The translations under genes were made by a program, and so were the position numbers. Shown here piece by piece: positions 9,772-18,480 of a stretch of DNA of 64,000 bases. The notes beneath the pieces were generated by a model. The model had not been told where the DNA came from. It made no database searches and worked only from the letters and a program-made list of their open reading frames with translations. Origin of the DNA: JBCBRD01 sp039819785 (GTDB lineage Bacteria; Pseudomonadota; Alphaproteobacteria; Rhizobiales; Hyphomicrobiaceae); contig JBCBRH010000022.1 of NCBI GenBank assembly GCA_039819785.1, forward strand, positions 3,849 to 67,848, written 5' to 3'. The number at the start of each line of letters is the position of its first letter. The stretch's first letter is position 1.

Positions 9772-9958
9772 GAAGCGGCTCAAGCGTGCAGTCCTGGAAG
9801 GAAGGCTCCGAGCCCGGAAAGAAACCGGCATCGGAGGCAACCCGTTCGTCCATTCATTTCTGAACGGCTGCCGGTATTCACCGCGCCGCAAACGACTTGA
9901 TCCCCGTCATTGCCCATATTGTCCTGTGTCGCGACGAAGAATTGAGACCGCGCTTCAG

Positions 9959-10507
9959 ATGATCGACCAACAGACGACCGAAAGCGAGACATGCGAGCTG
10001 CGGGTGATCGTCGGCTCTGGCGTGGCCGTCCGTCGTTTTGCAGCCAGCATAGGTGCCACCAACCTGTTTTCGCTATCTGGCATGGGGCGGCTGACAGTCT
10101 GGCCGATGTACGAAGATGACCATGACGCCCTGCACCGGGCCTATGGGACGGGCGACTGGAGTGACCAACACATTCGGCTGTCATCGCGAGATGTTGAGCA
10201 ATGTGCGAAATGTTCGGTCGGTGAACGGTTGGCATACCTGGAAGCAATCGCGACTGCCGATACGTTTCATCAGGCTGCAGCGGCTTGGCTGGATGGCACC
10301 ATGAGTGTGCGCCCAACATCGTTGTCGTTGAACACAGCCGGCCAACACATATATCGCCCGCGACGGCTATGGCCGCTCAACATGGCGCTGGGTGCATTGG
10401 GCATCACCCCGACGTCGCCCGAAACGGATGCCATGGCCGAGTCCGGCCTCGGGCAGTTTGCATCGAACGCTGACCTGATGGCCAACGCGATGCCGGCTGC
10501 GTCTTAG
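9959..10507 (+). CDS. Hypothetical protein
   Basis: I do not recognise this 182-residue protein. It is soluble-looking, with no signal peptide or membrane segment. It has blocks such as ELRVIVGSGVAVRRFAASIG and LSSRDVEQCAKCSVGERLAYL; the CAKC pair could bind metal or form a disulfide, which is a guess. It lies between the dehydrogenase gene and the convergent DksA-like gene. The ATG at 9959 is the first that leaves a reasonable N-terminus; the upstream part of the open frame overlaps the dehydrogenase gene and is ignored. Confidence 0.55.
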   Translation: MIDQQTTESETCELRVIVGSGVAVRRFAASIGATNLFSLSGMGRLTVWPMYEDDHDALHRAYGTGDWSDQHIRLSSRDVEQCAKCSVGERLAYLEAIATADTFHQAAAAWLDGTMSVRPTSLSLNTAGQHIYRPRRLWPLNMALGALGITPTSPETDAMAESGLGQFASNADLMANAMPAAS

Positions 10508-10578
10508 AGTCTGTGATATGCCGTTGTGACCTGTGGCGCGCGGTGGCACGACCAGCGCACGGAACCCAGGCGCCCCCA

Positions 10579-10914
10579 TCATTTGGCACAAGCGATGCAT
10601 GTCGGTAGGGCCGGGTCAAACGCCAGTCGCTTCAGCGCGATGTCTCCATCGCATTCGAGGCACCGCCCGAACGCGCCCTCTTCAATCCGTTTCAATGCAG
10701 CTTCAATCCGTTCGCGCTCGTTGCGCCGGTTTTCCTGCTGGCGGATCGCCATGGCCTGGTTCTGAATGGCGTCGATCCGCGAAACCCGCCCCACACTTGT
10801 CTGATCGAGTTCGACGGCCTCGGCAGCACGCGCGCCGGTCTCAGCCAGGTCGTCCAGTTCCAACAACCGTGCCTCAAGCTGCGCTTTGAATCTGTCAAGG
10901 TGCTGGGTTTCCAT
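10579..10914 (-). CDS. TraR/DksA-family zinc-finger protein
   Basis: The 111-residue protein has a long N-terminal coiled coil (about residues 1-75) and a C-terminal four-cysteine zinc finger (CLECD then CIACAK). This is the plan of DksA/TraR proteins, which enter the secondary channel of RNA polymerase and modify initiation with or without ppGpp. It is shorter than E. coli DksA (151 residues). The coil tip carries LDQTSVGRVSRIDA, typical of small TraR-like relatives, so a role distinct from full-length DksA is possible. A gaagaag ribosome binding site precedes the ATG at 10914. Confidence 0.88.
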   Translation of the reverse strand: METQHLDRFKAQLEARLLELDDLAETGARAAEAVELDQTSVGRVSRIDAIQNQAMAIRQQENRRNERERIEAALKRIEEGAFGRCLECDGDIALKRLAFDPALPTCIACAK

Positions 10915-11131
10915 CGCGGTCTTCTTCTAGCAGGTCCCACATCGCATGTCTCCGCCAGCAGGTCGCACAGACCAGAACCCATAGAGCACGATGACGGGAA
11001 AACCGGGGCTTTTCGACAGAATAAGCGCTTGAAAGCATCGCCAACCGTTTCGAGCTTGGCTAAACAGAAGTCCTGAGCCAAATGCCAAGGGCCGGTAAAT
11101 TCCATTGTTTTCGGGAAGTGGGAGTGTCGAG

Positions 11132-11755
11132 ATGCGTACAAACGGTTGGCGGCAATACGATAAGGCTCGCCTGAGCACATCGCTTGGCATCCTGCTGAAA
11201 ACCATGGCCCTCGTGCTGATGGCGGCCGTTGTCGCACCGATTGGGGCCACAACAACGCTGGCGGATCCAAACGCCTCAAAAACGCTTCAGACCAACACCG
11301 CGCAACTCAGCGCACCTGTGAAGGTCGGCGTTATGTCAGGTGGCTCGCCGTTTCAGGCACTGCGTGGCAGCTGGTCCGGTGCAGGGTTGATCCAGTTGGA
11401 GAACGGCAGCAACGAGTCAATCCGCTGTAGAGCCTACTACACAACCAAATCCGCTGGGGCGCGCCTTGGCATGTCCGTGCGGTGCGCCAGCCCGGCAAGC
11501 AAAATAGACCTTCGCGCAGGGCTGGATCTCAGCGGTGCTGGTCAAATCAACGGCACGTGGGAAGAACGGACGTTCAACGCAAATGGAACAGCGGTCGGGC
11601 GGGCCTCTTCAACCTCAATGCGGCTTCAGATTGCCGGCACACTGTCTGGAACCGTCTCGGTCATCCTCGACGGGAAATCGCAACAGATCTCGATCTTCAG
11701 CTCGAATGCAGGCTTGAACGGCGTGACAATTCGGCTTCAGAAATCGCGTTCGTGA
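11132..11755 (+). CDS. Exported protein of unknown function
   Basis: Counted from the ATG at 11132 the protein has 207 residues, with a signal/anchor segment at about 20-45 (KTMALVLMAAVVAPIGATTT). The rest looks beta-rich, with the core FQALRGSWSGAGLIQLENGS and two cysteines (residues near 96 and 115) that could form a periplasmic disulfide. Short homologues with the RGSWSGAG motif are common in Hyphomicrobiales, but their role is unknown to me. The ATG at 11132 follows gggag; another lies at 11105. Confidence 0.7.
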   Translation: MRTNGWRQYDKARLSTSLGILLKTMALVLMAAVVAPIGATTTLADPNASKTLQTNTAQLSAPVKVGVMSGGSPFQALRGSWSGAGLIQLENGSNESIRCRAYYTTKSAGARLGMSVRCASPASKIDLRAGLDLSGAGQINGTWEERTFNANGTAVGRASSTSMRLQIAGTLSGTVSVILDGKSQQISIFSSNAGLNGVTIRLQKSRS

Positions 11756-11801
11756 TGAGGCGTGGTCCTAAGCCACTGCTGCTCGCGCCTCAAATGATGT
11801 A

Positions 11802-11854
11802 TGCATATTCGCACCGCGGCGCGGCAGCCCCTATCCAGGGGGCAGCGCGCTAAA
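11802..11854. repeat. Second copy of the 5490-5550 intergenic motif, with hairpin
   Basis: tgcatattcgcac (11802-11814) and gcggcagccc-N3-tccaggg (11821-11840) repeat the blocks found before uvrB. Here they overlap an inverted repeat: gcgcggcagcccc can pair with ggggg-c-agcgcgc across a short loop. There is no T-tract. Confidence 0.35.
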
Positions 11855-11907
11855 AAGCCAACGCAAACATCGTATTGCGCTAAGAATCGCCGAACAGGAT
11901 GATCGCA

Positions 11908-12258
11908 ATGAACCTCGCACGCGCCCTTGCCATTTCGTGCCTCGTCGCCGCAGCCAGCACAACAGCTGTCAACGCTACGGGCTATCGCGGCGACAATGGG
12001 CTGGACCGCGGATACGTGATCGCCGAAAGCCGGCATGGGAATGGCAGCATTTCAGGCCGCGTTCGCCCTTCAAGGCTAGGCCCGCAGGTCCAGTTGCCAA
12101 GCGGCCGTTGGGAATATTGCCGTCGCAGCTGCTCGGAAACCTTGCGCGTTGAAACAGTGGACTTCTGGGAAGGCCGGGCAGACGGCCAGTCTGGTTTGTC
12201 GCAAGAATGCGGCATATTCGGATGTCTGGATCTCCACGTCGGCCGGCGCGGATACTGA
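11908..12258 (+). CDS. Small exported cysteine-containing protein
   Basis: The 116-residue protein starts with a clear signal peptide (MNLARALAISCLVAAASTTA, cleaved near residue 24). The mature part has YCRRSCSETLRVETVDFWE and a tail QECGIFGCLDLHVGRRGY. The mature part has four cysteines in two CxxxC pairs, which suggests disulfides in the periplasm. It looks like a conserved small family of Hyphomicrobiales; function is unknown. The ATG at 11908 follows agga at proper spacing; the ATG three codons upstream is less likely. Confidence 0.7.
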   Translation: MNLARALAISCLVAAASTTAVNATGYRGDNGLDRGYVIAESRHGNGSISGRVRPSRLGPQVQLPSGRWEYCRRSCSETLRVETVDFWEGRADGQSGLSQECGIFGCLDLHVGRRGY

Positions 12259-12291
12259 ACCAGCACGCACCGCTGCATCCACGGGCGCAAT

Positions 12292-12954
12292 TCAGTCGAG
12301 CAAGAACGGGTTCGTCGTGCGCTCCAGCGCAAGTGAACTTCCAGGCCCATGCCCGCAGACAAAAGCATAGCTGTCACCAAGCGGCATGATCTTGGTTTTA
12401 ATGGCGTTGATCAGTGCATCGTGGTCGCCGTAGGGAAAGTCTGTTCGTCCGATGGAGCCGCGAAACAAAACGTCCCCCATCAAAATGAATTTGTTGGCGC
12501 GATTGACGTAGACAATCGACCCAGGTGAATGGCCGGGGCAATGCAGCGCCTCGAACGTATGCCCTGCGATATCGATTTTATCGCCTTCCTTGACCCAGGT
12601 ATCTGGTGTGCAATTCTCAGCCGCGAAACCATATTCGCGCCCCTGGGCCTCAAGACCGTTCAACAAAAACGCATCAGCAAGATGTGGCCCTTGAATTGGA
12701 ACGCCCAGTTTTTTGCTTAAGGAAGCAGCGCCACCGGCGTGATCAATATGGCCGTGCGTCAAGAGAATTTTTGAGGCCTTAATCTTCGTTTCTTTGATCG
12801 CATCCATAATGCGATCCACGTCCCCGCCGGGGTCGACAACAGCCCCATCCAATGTTTTCAAATCCCATATCAACGTGCAGTTCTGCTGCAGCGGGGTCAC
12901 CGGAATAATAGCTGCATTGAGGGTTGACGCTTGCGACGCGGATTGTTCGGACAT
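12292..12954 (-). CDS. MBL-fold metallo-hydrolase (glyoxalase II-like)
   Basis: The 220-residue cytoplasmic protein has the dinuclear-metal motif THGHIDHAGG near residue 65, the downstream ligands H in HCPGHSPGS and D in MGDVLFRGSIGRTDF, and a final histidine in CGHGPGS. These are hallmarks of the short glyoxalase-II-like group (YcbL-type), proposed to hydrolyse thioesters such as S-lactoylglutathione. The C-terminal glutathione-binding helical domain of true GloB is absent, so the substrate is open. Confidence 0.88.
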   Translation of the reverse strand: MSEQSASQASTLNAAIIPVTPLQQNCTLIWDLKTLDGAVVDPGGDVDRIMDAIKETKIKASKILLTHGHIDHAGGAASLSKKLGVPIQGPHLADAFLLNGLEAQGREYGFAAENCTPDTWVKEGDKIDIAGHTFEALHCPGHSPGSIVYVNRANKFILMGDVLFRGSIGRTDFPYGDHDALINAIKTKIMPLGDSYAFVCGHGPGSSLALERTTNPFLLD

Positions 12955-13091
12955 GTAACACTCTGTTCGTGTGACTTATTTTTCTTCAAACTGAGATAAC
13001 GTAATCACGACGCTAGCGCCAGGGGGCGCACGTGGTGCAATACTCCCACACTTTGGTCCAGGGTGGCTGCAGGCAAAAACAGATTCGACGC

Positions 13092-13122
13092 AAAAAAAAC
13101 GAGGCCGCAAGCGACCCCGTTC
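13092..13122 (-). terminator. Intrinsic terminator of ctrA
   Basis: Read on the minus strand, an 11-base-pair stem with two G-U pairs (aacggggtcgc / gcggcctcgtt) closes a ttgc loop and is followed by eight T. It lies 27 bases after the ctrA stop. Confidence 0.85.
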
Positions 13123-13148
13123 TTTTTCAAATGCGATGAATTGTCGTT

Positions 13149-13844
13149 TTAGGCCGCAGCGGTTTCGTCGTCTGGATCGCGCAGAACATACCCGCGTCCC
13201 CATACCGTCTCGATGTGGTGCTTCCCACCTGTTGCGGCTTGGAGCTTTTTGCGCAACTTGCAGATGAAGACATCTATAATCTTCAACTCAGGCTCATCCA
13301 TCCCACCGTAAAGATGGTTGAGGAACATTTCCTTGGTCAGCGTCGTGCCTTTGCGCAAGGAGAGCAGCTCGAGCATCTGATATTCTTTGCCGGTGAGGTG
13401 AACACGCTGTCCGTTCACTTCAACGGTCTTCGTATCGAGATTGACTTTTAAGTCACCCGTCTGAATGACCGACTGAGCATGCCCCTTGGAGCGGCGCACG
13501 ATCGCATGAATGCGGGCGACCAGCTCGTCTTTATGGAACGGCTTCGTCATATAGTCGTCGGCGCCAAAGCCAAGTCCGCGCACTTTGTCTTCGATCCCGG
13601 CAAGGCCTGAAAGGATCAAAATCGGTGTGGACACCTTGCTGACGCGCAGCATTTTCAGGACTTCATAGCCGGACATATCCGGCAAGTTCAGATCAAGTAG
13701 AATGATGTCATAATCATAAAGCTTGCCGAGGTCTGCGCCTTCCTCACCAAGATCTGTGATGTAGACATTAAAACCTTCAGACTGGAGCATAAGCTCAATG
13801 CTCTGCGCCGTAGCGTTGTCGTCTTCGATAAGAAGGACCCGCAT
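13149..13844 (-). CDS. ctrA: Cell-cycle response regulator CtrA
   Basis: CtrA is the OmpR-type master regulator of the alphaproteobacterial cell cycle and controls replication, division, motility and envelope genes. The 231-residue protein has a receiver domain (MRVLLIEDDNATA; phospho-acceptor Asp51 in ILLDLNLPDMSGYE; Lys in YMTKPFHKDE) and a winged-helix DNA-binding domain (GKEYQMLELLSLRKG, IDVFICKLRKKL, ETVWGRGYVL). Near-identity to CtrA outside the last few residues makes the call firm. The upstream region has a half-site cluster (ttaacaaatcctaa, 13957-13970) but no perfect TTAA-N7-TTAAC site. Candidate targets in this window are at 14451 and 56472. Confidence 0.97.
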   Translation of the reverse strand: MRVLLIEDDNATAQSIELMLQSEGFNVYITDLGEEGADLGKLYDYDIILLDLNLPDMSGYEVLKMLRVSKVSTPILILSGLAGIEDKVRGLGFGADDYMTKPFHKDELVARIHAIVRRSKGHAQSVIQTGDLKVNLDTKTVEVNGQRVHLTGKEYQMLELLSLRKGTTLTKEMFLNHLYGGMDEPELKIIDVFICKLRKKLQAATGGKHHIETVWGRGYVLRDPDDETAAA

Positions 13845-14657
13845 TTTCGTTCCTCATCTTTTCTGGCGTGTCGCCAGACCCGCTGCCCCAATGCTTGAAG
13901 AGAACGCAACTGATCGTCTTCAGCTAATCTTCGATTAAGATTTACCACCGAGAAGTTTAACAAATCCTAATTTTGTATTGCGCCAAACACCTGATCGCAG
14001 CTGTATCTCGTAAGACACTGATAATGTGTTAGCTTTTCGTGCCACTCTACGCATGAAATTTGTAATGCCCAACACCGGATGATCTCGGTATTTCGACTAG
14101 GCCGGGAACAAATCGCAGACCCTGAAACGCAGGATCCAGGCAAACCAATGCGCAAGCCCGATCAAGGCAAACACCACGCATGGAGCAGACAATAGGGTCC
14201 ATCCACGCCCAGGGGCACGTGCCCATGGGTGCTGTCGTTTTCCCAGATTGTTGGACTAAAACAGAGACGCGACGGTGCTAAGCACAAAATGCCGACGATG
14301 GTCGGCCACGAAGAAACGATTCCCGTGGAAGGGAACCCATCACCACACCTTCTCCACAATTATCACTGTTCGGATTGAATCCCTAGTGCCTGGCGTAGGC
14401 TGAACCTTGTGAATTCTTTCAGGGAATCATTCGATTCTGACATAGTGACTTTAGCGCCACGTTAAGGTGCCTGTGACACACTCAGCAAACGTCATAATAG
14501 GGTCGGGACCGGGTTGACGTCTGAGGGTGGCAATAGCAACTTAAGAAAGTGGTTAAGCCAGTAAGACGTGGCAACGGATCTGTAACCGAAAAGAAGTTTG
14601 GCACAGAAATTGAACCTGTGGCGGCAGGTGTTCGAATATGTACAGGGGTATCGAACG
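13845..14657. other. Long divergent intergenic region between ctrA and fliJ
   Basis: About 810 bases carry no convincing gene. It holds the promoters of ctrA and fliJ; the fliJ side has the CtrA-like box and GANTC sites listed separately. The middle (14000-14370) shows no recognisable RNA or operator. Confidence 0.5.
14377..14465. promoter_or_regulatory. CtrA-like box with three GANTC sites upstream of fliJ
   Basis: TTAG-N7-TTAA (14451-14465) differs by one base from the CtrA site TTAA-N7-TTAA. Three GANTC sequences, the target of the CcrM adenine methylase, lie at 14377-14381, 14424-14428 and 14433-14437. Flagellar genes are known CtrA targets in alphaproteobacteria, so this is a plausible control region for fliJ about 200 bases downstream. 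Binding is inferred, not shown. Confidence 0.55.
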
Positions 14658-15041
14658 ATGAAGTCACGCGATACAGCACTTCGGCTGAAGCGCTTTGAAG
14701 CAGACGAGAAGGCGCGCAAGGTTTCCGATCTCGACATGATGATCCGGGAATTCGAGCAAATGGCATCCGATCTTGATCGTCAGATCAAGGCTGAAGAAGA
14801 GCGGACGGGCGTCAAGGATCGCGCTCACTTCGCGTATTCAACATTTGCAAAATCAGCGGCCACACGGCGGGACAATCTGTTGGCGTCAGCCGATGAGCTC
14901 CGTGAGAAACTGGAAGCAGCGGAAAAAGAACGCGTTGATGCAGAAGAACAGCTGCAGCGTGCCGACAATTCCGATGGGGCCGGTCAAAGCCGTGGTTTGA
15001 CCCGCGGACGCAATGAACGGACAGCACCAACCATTGTTTGA
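14658..15041 (+). CDS. fliJ: Flagellar export protein FliJ
   Basis: FliJ is the small coiled-coil stalk of the flagellar export ATPase FliI and helps move substrates into the export gate. The 127-residue protein is almost wholly helical, with MKSRDTALRLKRFEADEKAR at the start and the alphaproteobacterial signature HFAYSTFAKSAATRRDNL in the middle. It ends in a short polar tail. ATG 14658 gives the family-like N-terminus; the TTG at 14598 would add 20 residues not seen in relatives. No other flagellar gene is adjacent, so its partner FliI must be elsewhere. Confidence 0.82.
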   Translation: MKSRDTALRLKRFEADEKARKVSDLDMMIREFEQMASDLDRQIKAEEERTGVKDRAHFAYSTFAKSAATRRDNLLASADELREKLEAAEKERVDAEEQLQRADNSDGAGQSRGLTRGRNERTAPTIV

Positions 15042-15512
15042 CCGCAATTTGGTTTTTTAGCACCGGCCAGGCTGAGTACGGGTTAGTTCCGGTGCCAGTC
15101 AGTCTGAGCATTGGCTTCCATCTGCGCGGGCCACCCATGAGCCGCACTCAAACCTGACACATATGAGGCTGCCTTCAAACGAGGGTGGCCTTAGTCTGTG
15201 TCCGAACTGCTGTGTCTCAATTCTCTTGCACCCGATGTGCAGCAAAGCCGTGCCAACTCGCGGCCCGAATCAATCGGCAAATCCGATCAGGAACCCGTGG
15301 GTCCCAAATCGCGATCCCTTGCGATTGGCAAACCCATGTGGCACTGCAGCGTATGGTTCTGAGACACTGTGGAAGACGAGACCCGTCACAAACCAAAACC
15401 GTGCAGCCGCAAAACGTGGACAGGGACGCACCGCATGACGATGGCGCCTGGAAAACGACATAAGCCTAAGCGGTCCGGGCCCTCTCGGCTGTCCTGGATG
15501 GGCTGGCGGCAT
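15042..15512. other. Intergenic region
   Basis: About 470 bases between fliJ and the lipoprotein gene. I see no coding region, RNA gene or clear hairpin. The open frame leading into the lipoprotein from 15369 has a possible but less likely start at 15435. Confidence 0.35.
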
Positions 15513-16076
15513 ATGCGTCTTCGCGCGCATCTGCTGGTTATCAGCCTTGCAGCGAGTATGGCTGGATGCGGCGCAACACTGGACCCGTCAGGCAGTCTTG
15601 GCGGGCTGGCCACCGGGACACTCCAACTCCCAAAGATCGTCATGCCGATCCCCAGCGGGTTTGGCGGGCCTGTAGGCTCGGCCACGGACGTCTACTCGCG
15701 GATCGCTCGGGGCGTTCTCACGTGTTGGCTTGGCGCAAACGGTCCACTGAAATCGACACACCTGTTCCACGCCGTCTCACAACCTGAGCGACTGGGGGGC
15801 CTATCACAAATCGTGCTTTATCAAAAAGCGAAAGGAAAAGAGCGCAAACGCGGCGCGCGGGCGGCCACGGTAACGATTGAGCCTTTTGGAAGCTCAGCCA
15901 CCGTCAGCTTTGAAAACCTGCGCTTGGACGATCGGTTGGCAGAGCGTTTCAATGCCAACGTCCACAGTTGGGCAGCCGACAACGAAGGCTGCGCGCCCAA
16001 GGGCATCAATGAGGGTTGGGAAACAGTGGCACCGTCCAATGGCCAGCCGCAACCGGTTGTGAACAAACCGCGGTAA
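15513..16076 (+). CDS. Putative lipoprotein of unknown function
   Basis: From ATG 15513 the 187-residue protein has a lipoprotein signal (MRLRAHLLVISLAASMAGC) with Cys19 in an acceptable lipobox. It is therefore expected to be anchored in the inner or outer membrane and face the periplasm. The body has a single further Cys in GVLTCWLG and one in EGCAPKG that may pair. It contains the alternating pattern ATVTIEPFGSSATVSFEN, suggesting a beta domain. I do not recognise the family. ATGs at 15498 and 15435 are alternative starts. Confidence 0.7.
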   Translation: MRLRAHLLVISLAASMAGCGATLDPSGSLGGLATGTLQLPKIVMPIPSGFGGPVGSATDVYSRIARGVLTCWLGANGPLKSTHLFHAVSQPERLGGLSQIVLYQKAKGKERKRGARAATVTIEPFGSSATVSFENLRLDDRLAERFNANVHSWAADNEGCAPKGINEGWETVAPSNGQPQPVVNKPR

Positions 16077-16178
16077 GAAACGCCCCGTGATAATCGGCGA
16101 ACAGTGCCGTGCATTCATTATTGGCAGTCAACACAACTGCGAGAAGTACCGGCGTATGGCACTGTGAGGCTCAAAGCA

Positions 16179-16358
16179 TCAAAGCCCGCGCACCATGTTC
16201 CCGACCATCAATGTTAGATAAGCGATTATAGCCAGCCAGAATTCCTGATGCGGAATGAAACGCTGCACGTCGATAAATCCCATCTTGGTGATAAGTGCCA
16301 AGGATGCGAGGACGAACGATATCAAAAAAATGACGATTGTCGGCGGATTGAGACGCAT
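16179..16358 (-). CDS. Small inner-membrane protein
   Basis: The 59-residue protein has two hydrophobic helices: PPTIVIFLISFVLASLALIT and FWLAIIAYLTLMVGNMV. Similar tiny two-helix proteins with a MRLNPPTIVIFLIS start are conserved in Hyphomicrobiales without known function. Start is ATG 16358; the frame extends ten codons further, but that stretch is not hydrophobic or family-like. Confidence 0.65.
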   Translation of the reverse strand: MRLNPPTIVIFLISFVLASLALITKMGFIDVQRFIPHQEFWLAIIAYLTLMVGNMVRGL

Positions 16359-16752
16359 AAACGGCCTCCGAAGGGGTGAGCAAACCAAATTTCCAGGGCT
16401 AAACCGCGCGAACAGCGGCGTGTTCAGCTTCGCCGCCCGGTTCTACATGCTGCCGTGATGCAATCAAACGATTTATGGAGCCACCATTGCCGATGGCGTT
16501 CAGGTGAGGGCCGGGATGCCGCACCCACGACGTCATGTGGAAACCCGAAGGCGCCGAAAAACTGTCTTGGCCAGTTGTTGTCTCGGCCAAACAGCTATCC
16601 CTGCAACGGACCTGTGGCCCTGGTCGGGCAGCCTGACCTGAGGATACGAGACTTCACACAACCGATGGCGGTGTATCAATCCCAATCCAAACACAAGCTG
16701 AAATCAGCTTAGCGCAAGTCCCCTCTGCCAAAAGCCCCGGCGGAGACACGAC
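16359..16752. other. Intergenic region
   Basis: About 390 bases with no recognisable gene, RNA or operator; short open frames on both strands look like chance. Confidence 0.35.
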
Positions 16753-17406
16753 CTACAATTGGCGGGGATGTACCGTGGACTTCATACCGCTTGGATCAAC
16801 AGGGCTGGTGACTTCAATGAGCAACTTCAGCCGTGTCTCACCCTGGAAACCGGACGCCTGCGGCAAGTGTCCGGTAATTTCAACGGTCTGTGTCGACGTG
16901 GTGGGCGTTTGGAGCGTACTGGTCACGTCCGCGCCTGATGTGCGGGGCACGCCCGGCACAACGCCTGTGACATGAAAGGCCTGAGACCGCCCATTGAGGC
17001 TGAGCGTCAAGCGATCGCCCACGCTAACCGGGGAATTGAACGACACCGGCACACCAGGGCCGCTGGCCGCATGCCCCAACCAAAAGTCTTCGCTTTGCGC
17101 AACGGGGAAGGACCCAGCCGGAGCACGTTGAGTTTTGGTGTCCGCGGTCTGCGTAACACTCGTTGCGCCTTGGATACCCTGGCCAGGACTGGAAAACGCG
17201 GCGGCATACTCGGTACGAAGGCCCTGCTCCACTCCGAAAAAGCTCGTCAAGGAAGCAGCCAAAACACCGGCACCGAGCACGGCGCCCGAGAGTTTCACCA
17301 ACCCAGGTTTAAGCCCGAAAGATCTCAGCTGCCCATCCTGCCCAGGTGATGCCGTCATGCTTTCAGCTCCCGATGTTATCCATTCGTAGAGATATAAACG
17401 TCGCAA
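16753..17406 (-). CDS. Membrane-anchored protein of unknown function
   Basis: The 217-residue protein has one hydrophobic segment (about residues 37-58, KLSGAVLGAGVLAASLTSFF) and a periplasmic part. That part holds a beta-rich stretch (VSVGDRLTLSLNGRSQAFHV) and a Thr/Ser-rich linker (TSTLQTPTTSTQ). I do not recognise it. ATG 17358 (MTASPG) is another possible start. It lies 95 bases after the stop of the membrane protein at 17501, on the same strand, so the two may be co-transcribed. Confidence 0.6.
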   Translation of the reverse strand: MRRLYLYEWITSGAESMTASPGQDGQLRSFGLKPGLVKLSGAVLGAGVLAASLTSFFGVEQGLRTEYAAAFSSPGQGIQGATSVTQTADTKTQRAPAGSFPVAQSEDFWLGHAASGPGVPVSFNSPVSVGDRLTLSLNGRSQAFHVTGVVPGVPRTSGADVTSTLQTPTTSTQTVEITGHLPQASGFQGETRLKLLIEVTSPVDPSGMKSTVHPRQL

Positions 17407-17500
17407 TGCGCTTTGCCGACCCCTCCCAACACGACTTTTCTTTTGTTTTACCCTACAAAATTGTGAACCAGCCCGTCATTTCAACTGGCCAACATCGTCA

Positions 17501-17893
17501 TCATCCGCGCCAGACGGACGTGTGGACCCCATGCTGTCGCCAGGAATAGCGCCGCTTGAGATGCCGGAAAAACGCCAGGTTAAATGCCACCAGGGCTGAA
17601 AAGACCGTAGCGAGGATCAAAAGAGCGACATACGGACGGGCCGCTGGCGGTGCGGTTGTGCCAGCAAGCACCGGTGACGTCGCGACAACGCGGTCTGCAG
17701 CATTCGCCGCGTGTGTTTCAGCAATCACCTGATCGACGGCCTTCGTGATTCCGATTTTCCCAGCTTCAGGCCCTGCATCGGCCCGGACTCTGACTGTTTG
17801 GACAGCCACGCTCAGCCCCTCAGCATGCATTGAGCCCTCACCATCGAGAATGAACAATCCGGCAAGCCCGCAAAAGACGGCAAACCCAATCAT
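17501..17893 (-). CDS. Two-helix membrane protein of unknown function
   Basis: From ATG 17893 the 130-residue protein has a membrane helix at each end: MIGFAVFCGLAGLFIL and ARPYVALLILATVFSALVAF. Between them is a loop of about 75 residues, and the C-tail is basic (FFRHLKRRYSW). The frame continues upstream to ATGs at 18064 and 18178, adding an Arg/Trp-rich stretch; I chose 17893 because it starts directly at the first helix after a ggggcg ribosome binding site. Function is unknown. Confidence 0.5.
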   Translation of the reverse strand: MIGFAVFCGLAGLFILDGEGSMHAEGLSVAVQTVRVRADAGPEAGKIGITKAVDQVIAETHAANAADRVVATSPVLAGTTAPPAARPYVALLILATVFSALVAFNLAFFRHLKRRYSWRQHGVHTSVWRG

Positions 17894-18480
17894 GAAATCA
17901 CGCCCCAGACGCCAAATGCCCGATCGCCAGATGCGCGTCTCTCGACACGACCGATCTGCGCCGGTCACACCAAACCCCCACTTCAACACCTGCCCACTCC
18001 TTTTCGCTAAAGTTGTTCGCAGTCGTCGCGTCCCTGAACAGCGTACTTCGAGTCGTGCGGCCATGGTGACAATCTGGGTGTGTCGAGGCCACGTCGGGAA
18101 TATGGCAAAGGCGGGTCCTGTCGGTTTTGTGATGTGTTGGCAGCCAAGCTGTGGTGTGAACGCCACCAGCGGCAACATGGCGCGATTTCACCTCGCGAAA
18201 AGTCGGCCCGACACCAGCAGCGCGTCCACAGCGCGCCAAGACACCCACTCAGCCAAGGCATCCAATCACAAGGCACCCACTCATCCATACAAACAGCACG
18301 GCCCCATCCGATGTGCGGGCTTCAATTTCAATGAAACACAGATTAGTTTGCCGCCGCTGCATCATCCTCGGCCATCCTCGAACCGGCCGAGCAAGCTGAG
18401 CATCATTATTCCGACGGGACAGCGCACTGTGCGCCCGCCCCGTCCAGTCACAAACCCAGTTATAAAAAAGGGCATCCCAA
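17894..18480. other. Divergent intergenic region
   Basis: Up to 590 bases (less if the upstream start of the previous gene is used) lead to the aminotransferase gene. No RNA or operator was recognised. Open frames on the plus strand here look noncoding. Confidence 0.35.

Noticed and set aside
14597..14612. Sigma-54-like TGGCAC-N5-TTGAA before fliJ
   Set aside because: The -12 GC is missing and the site overlaps a frame upstream of fliJ; a CtrA-type promoter fits better.
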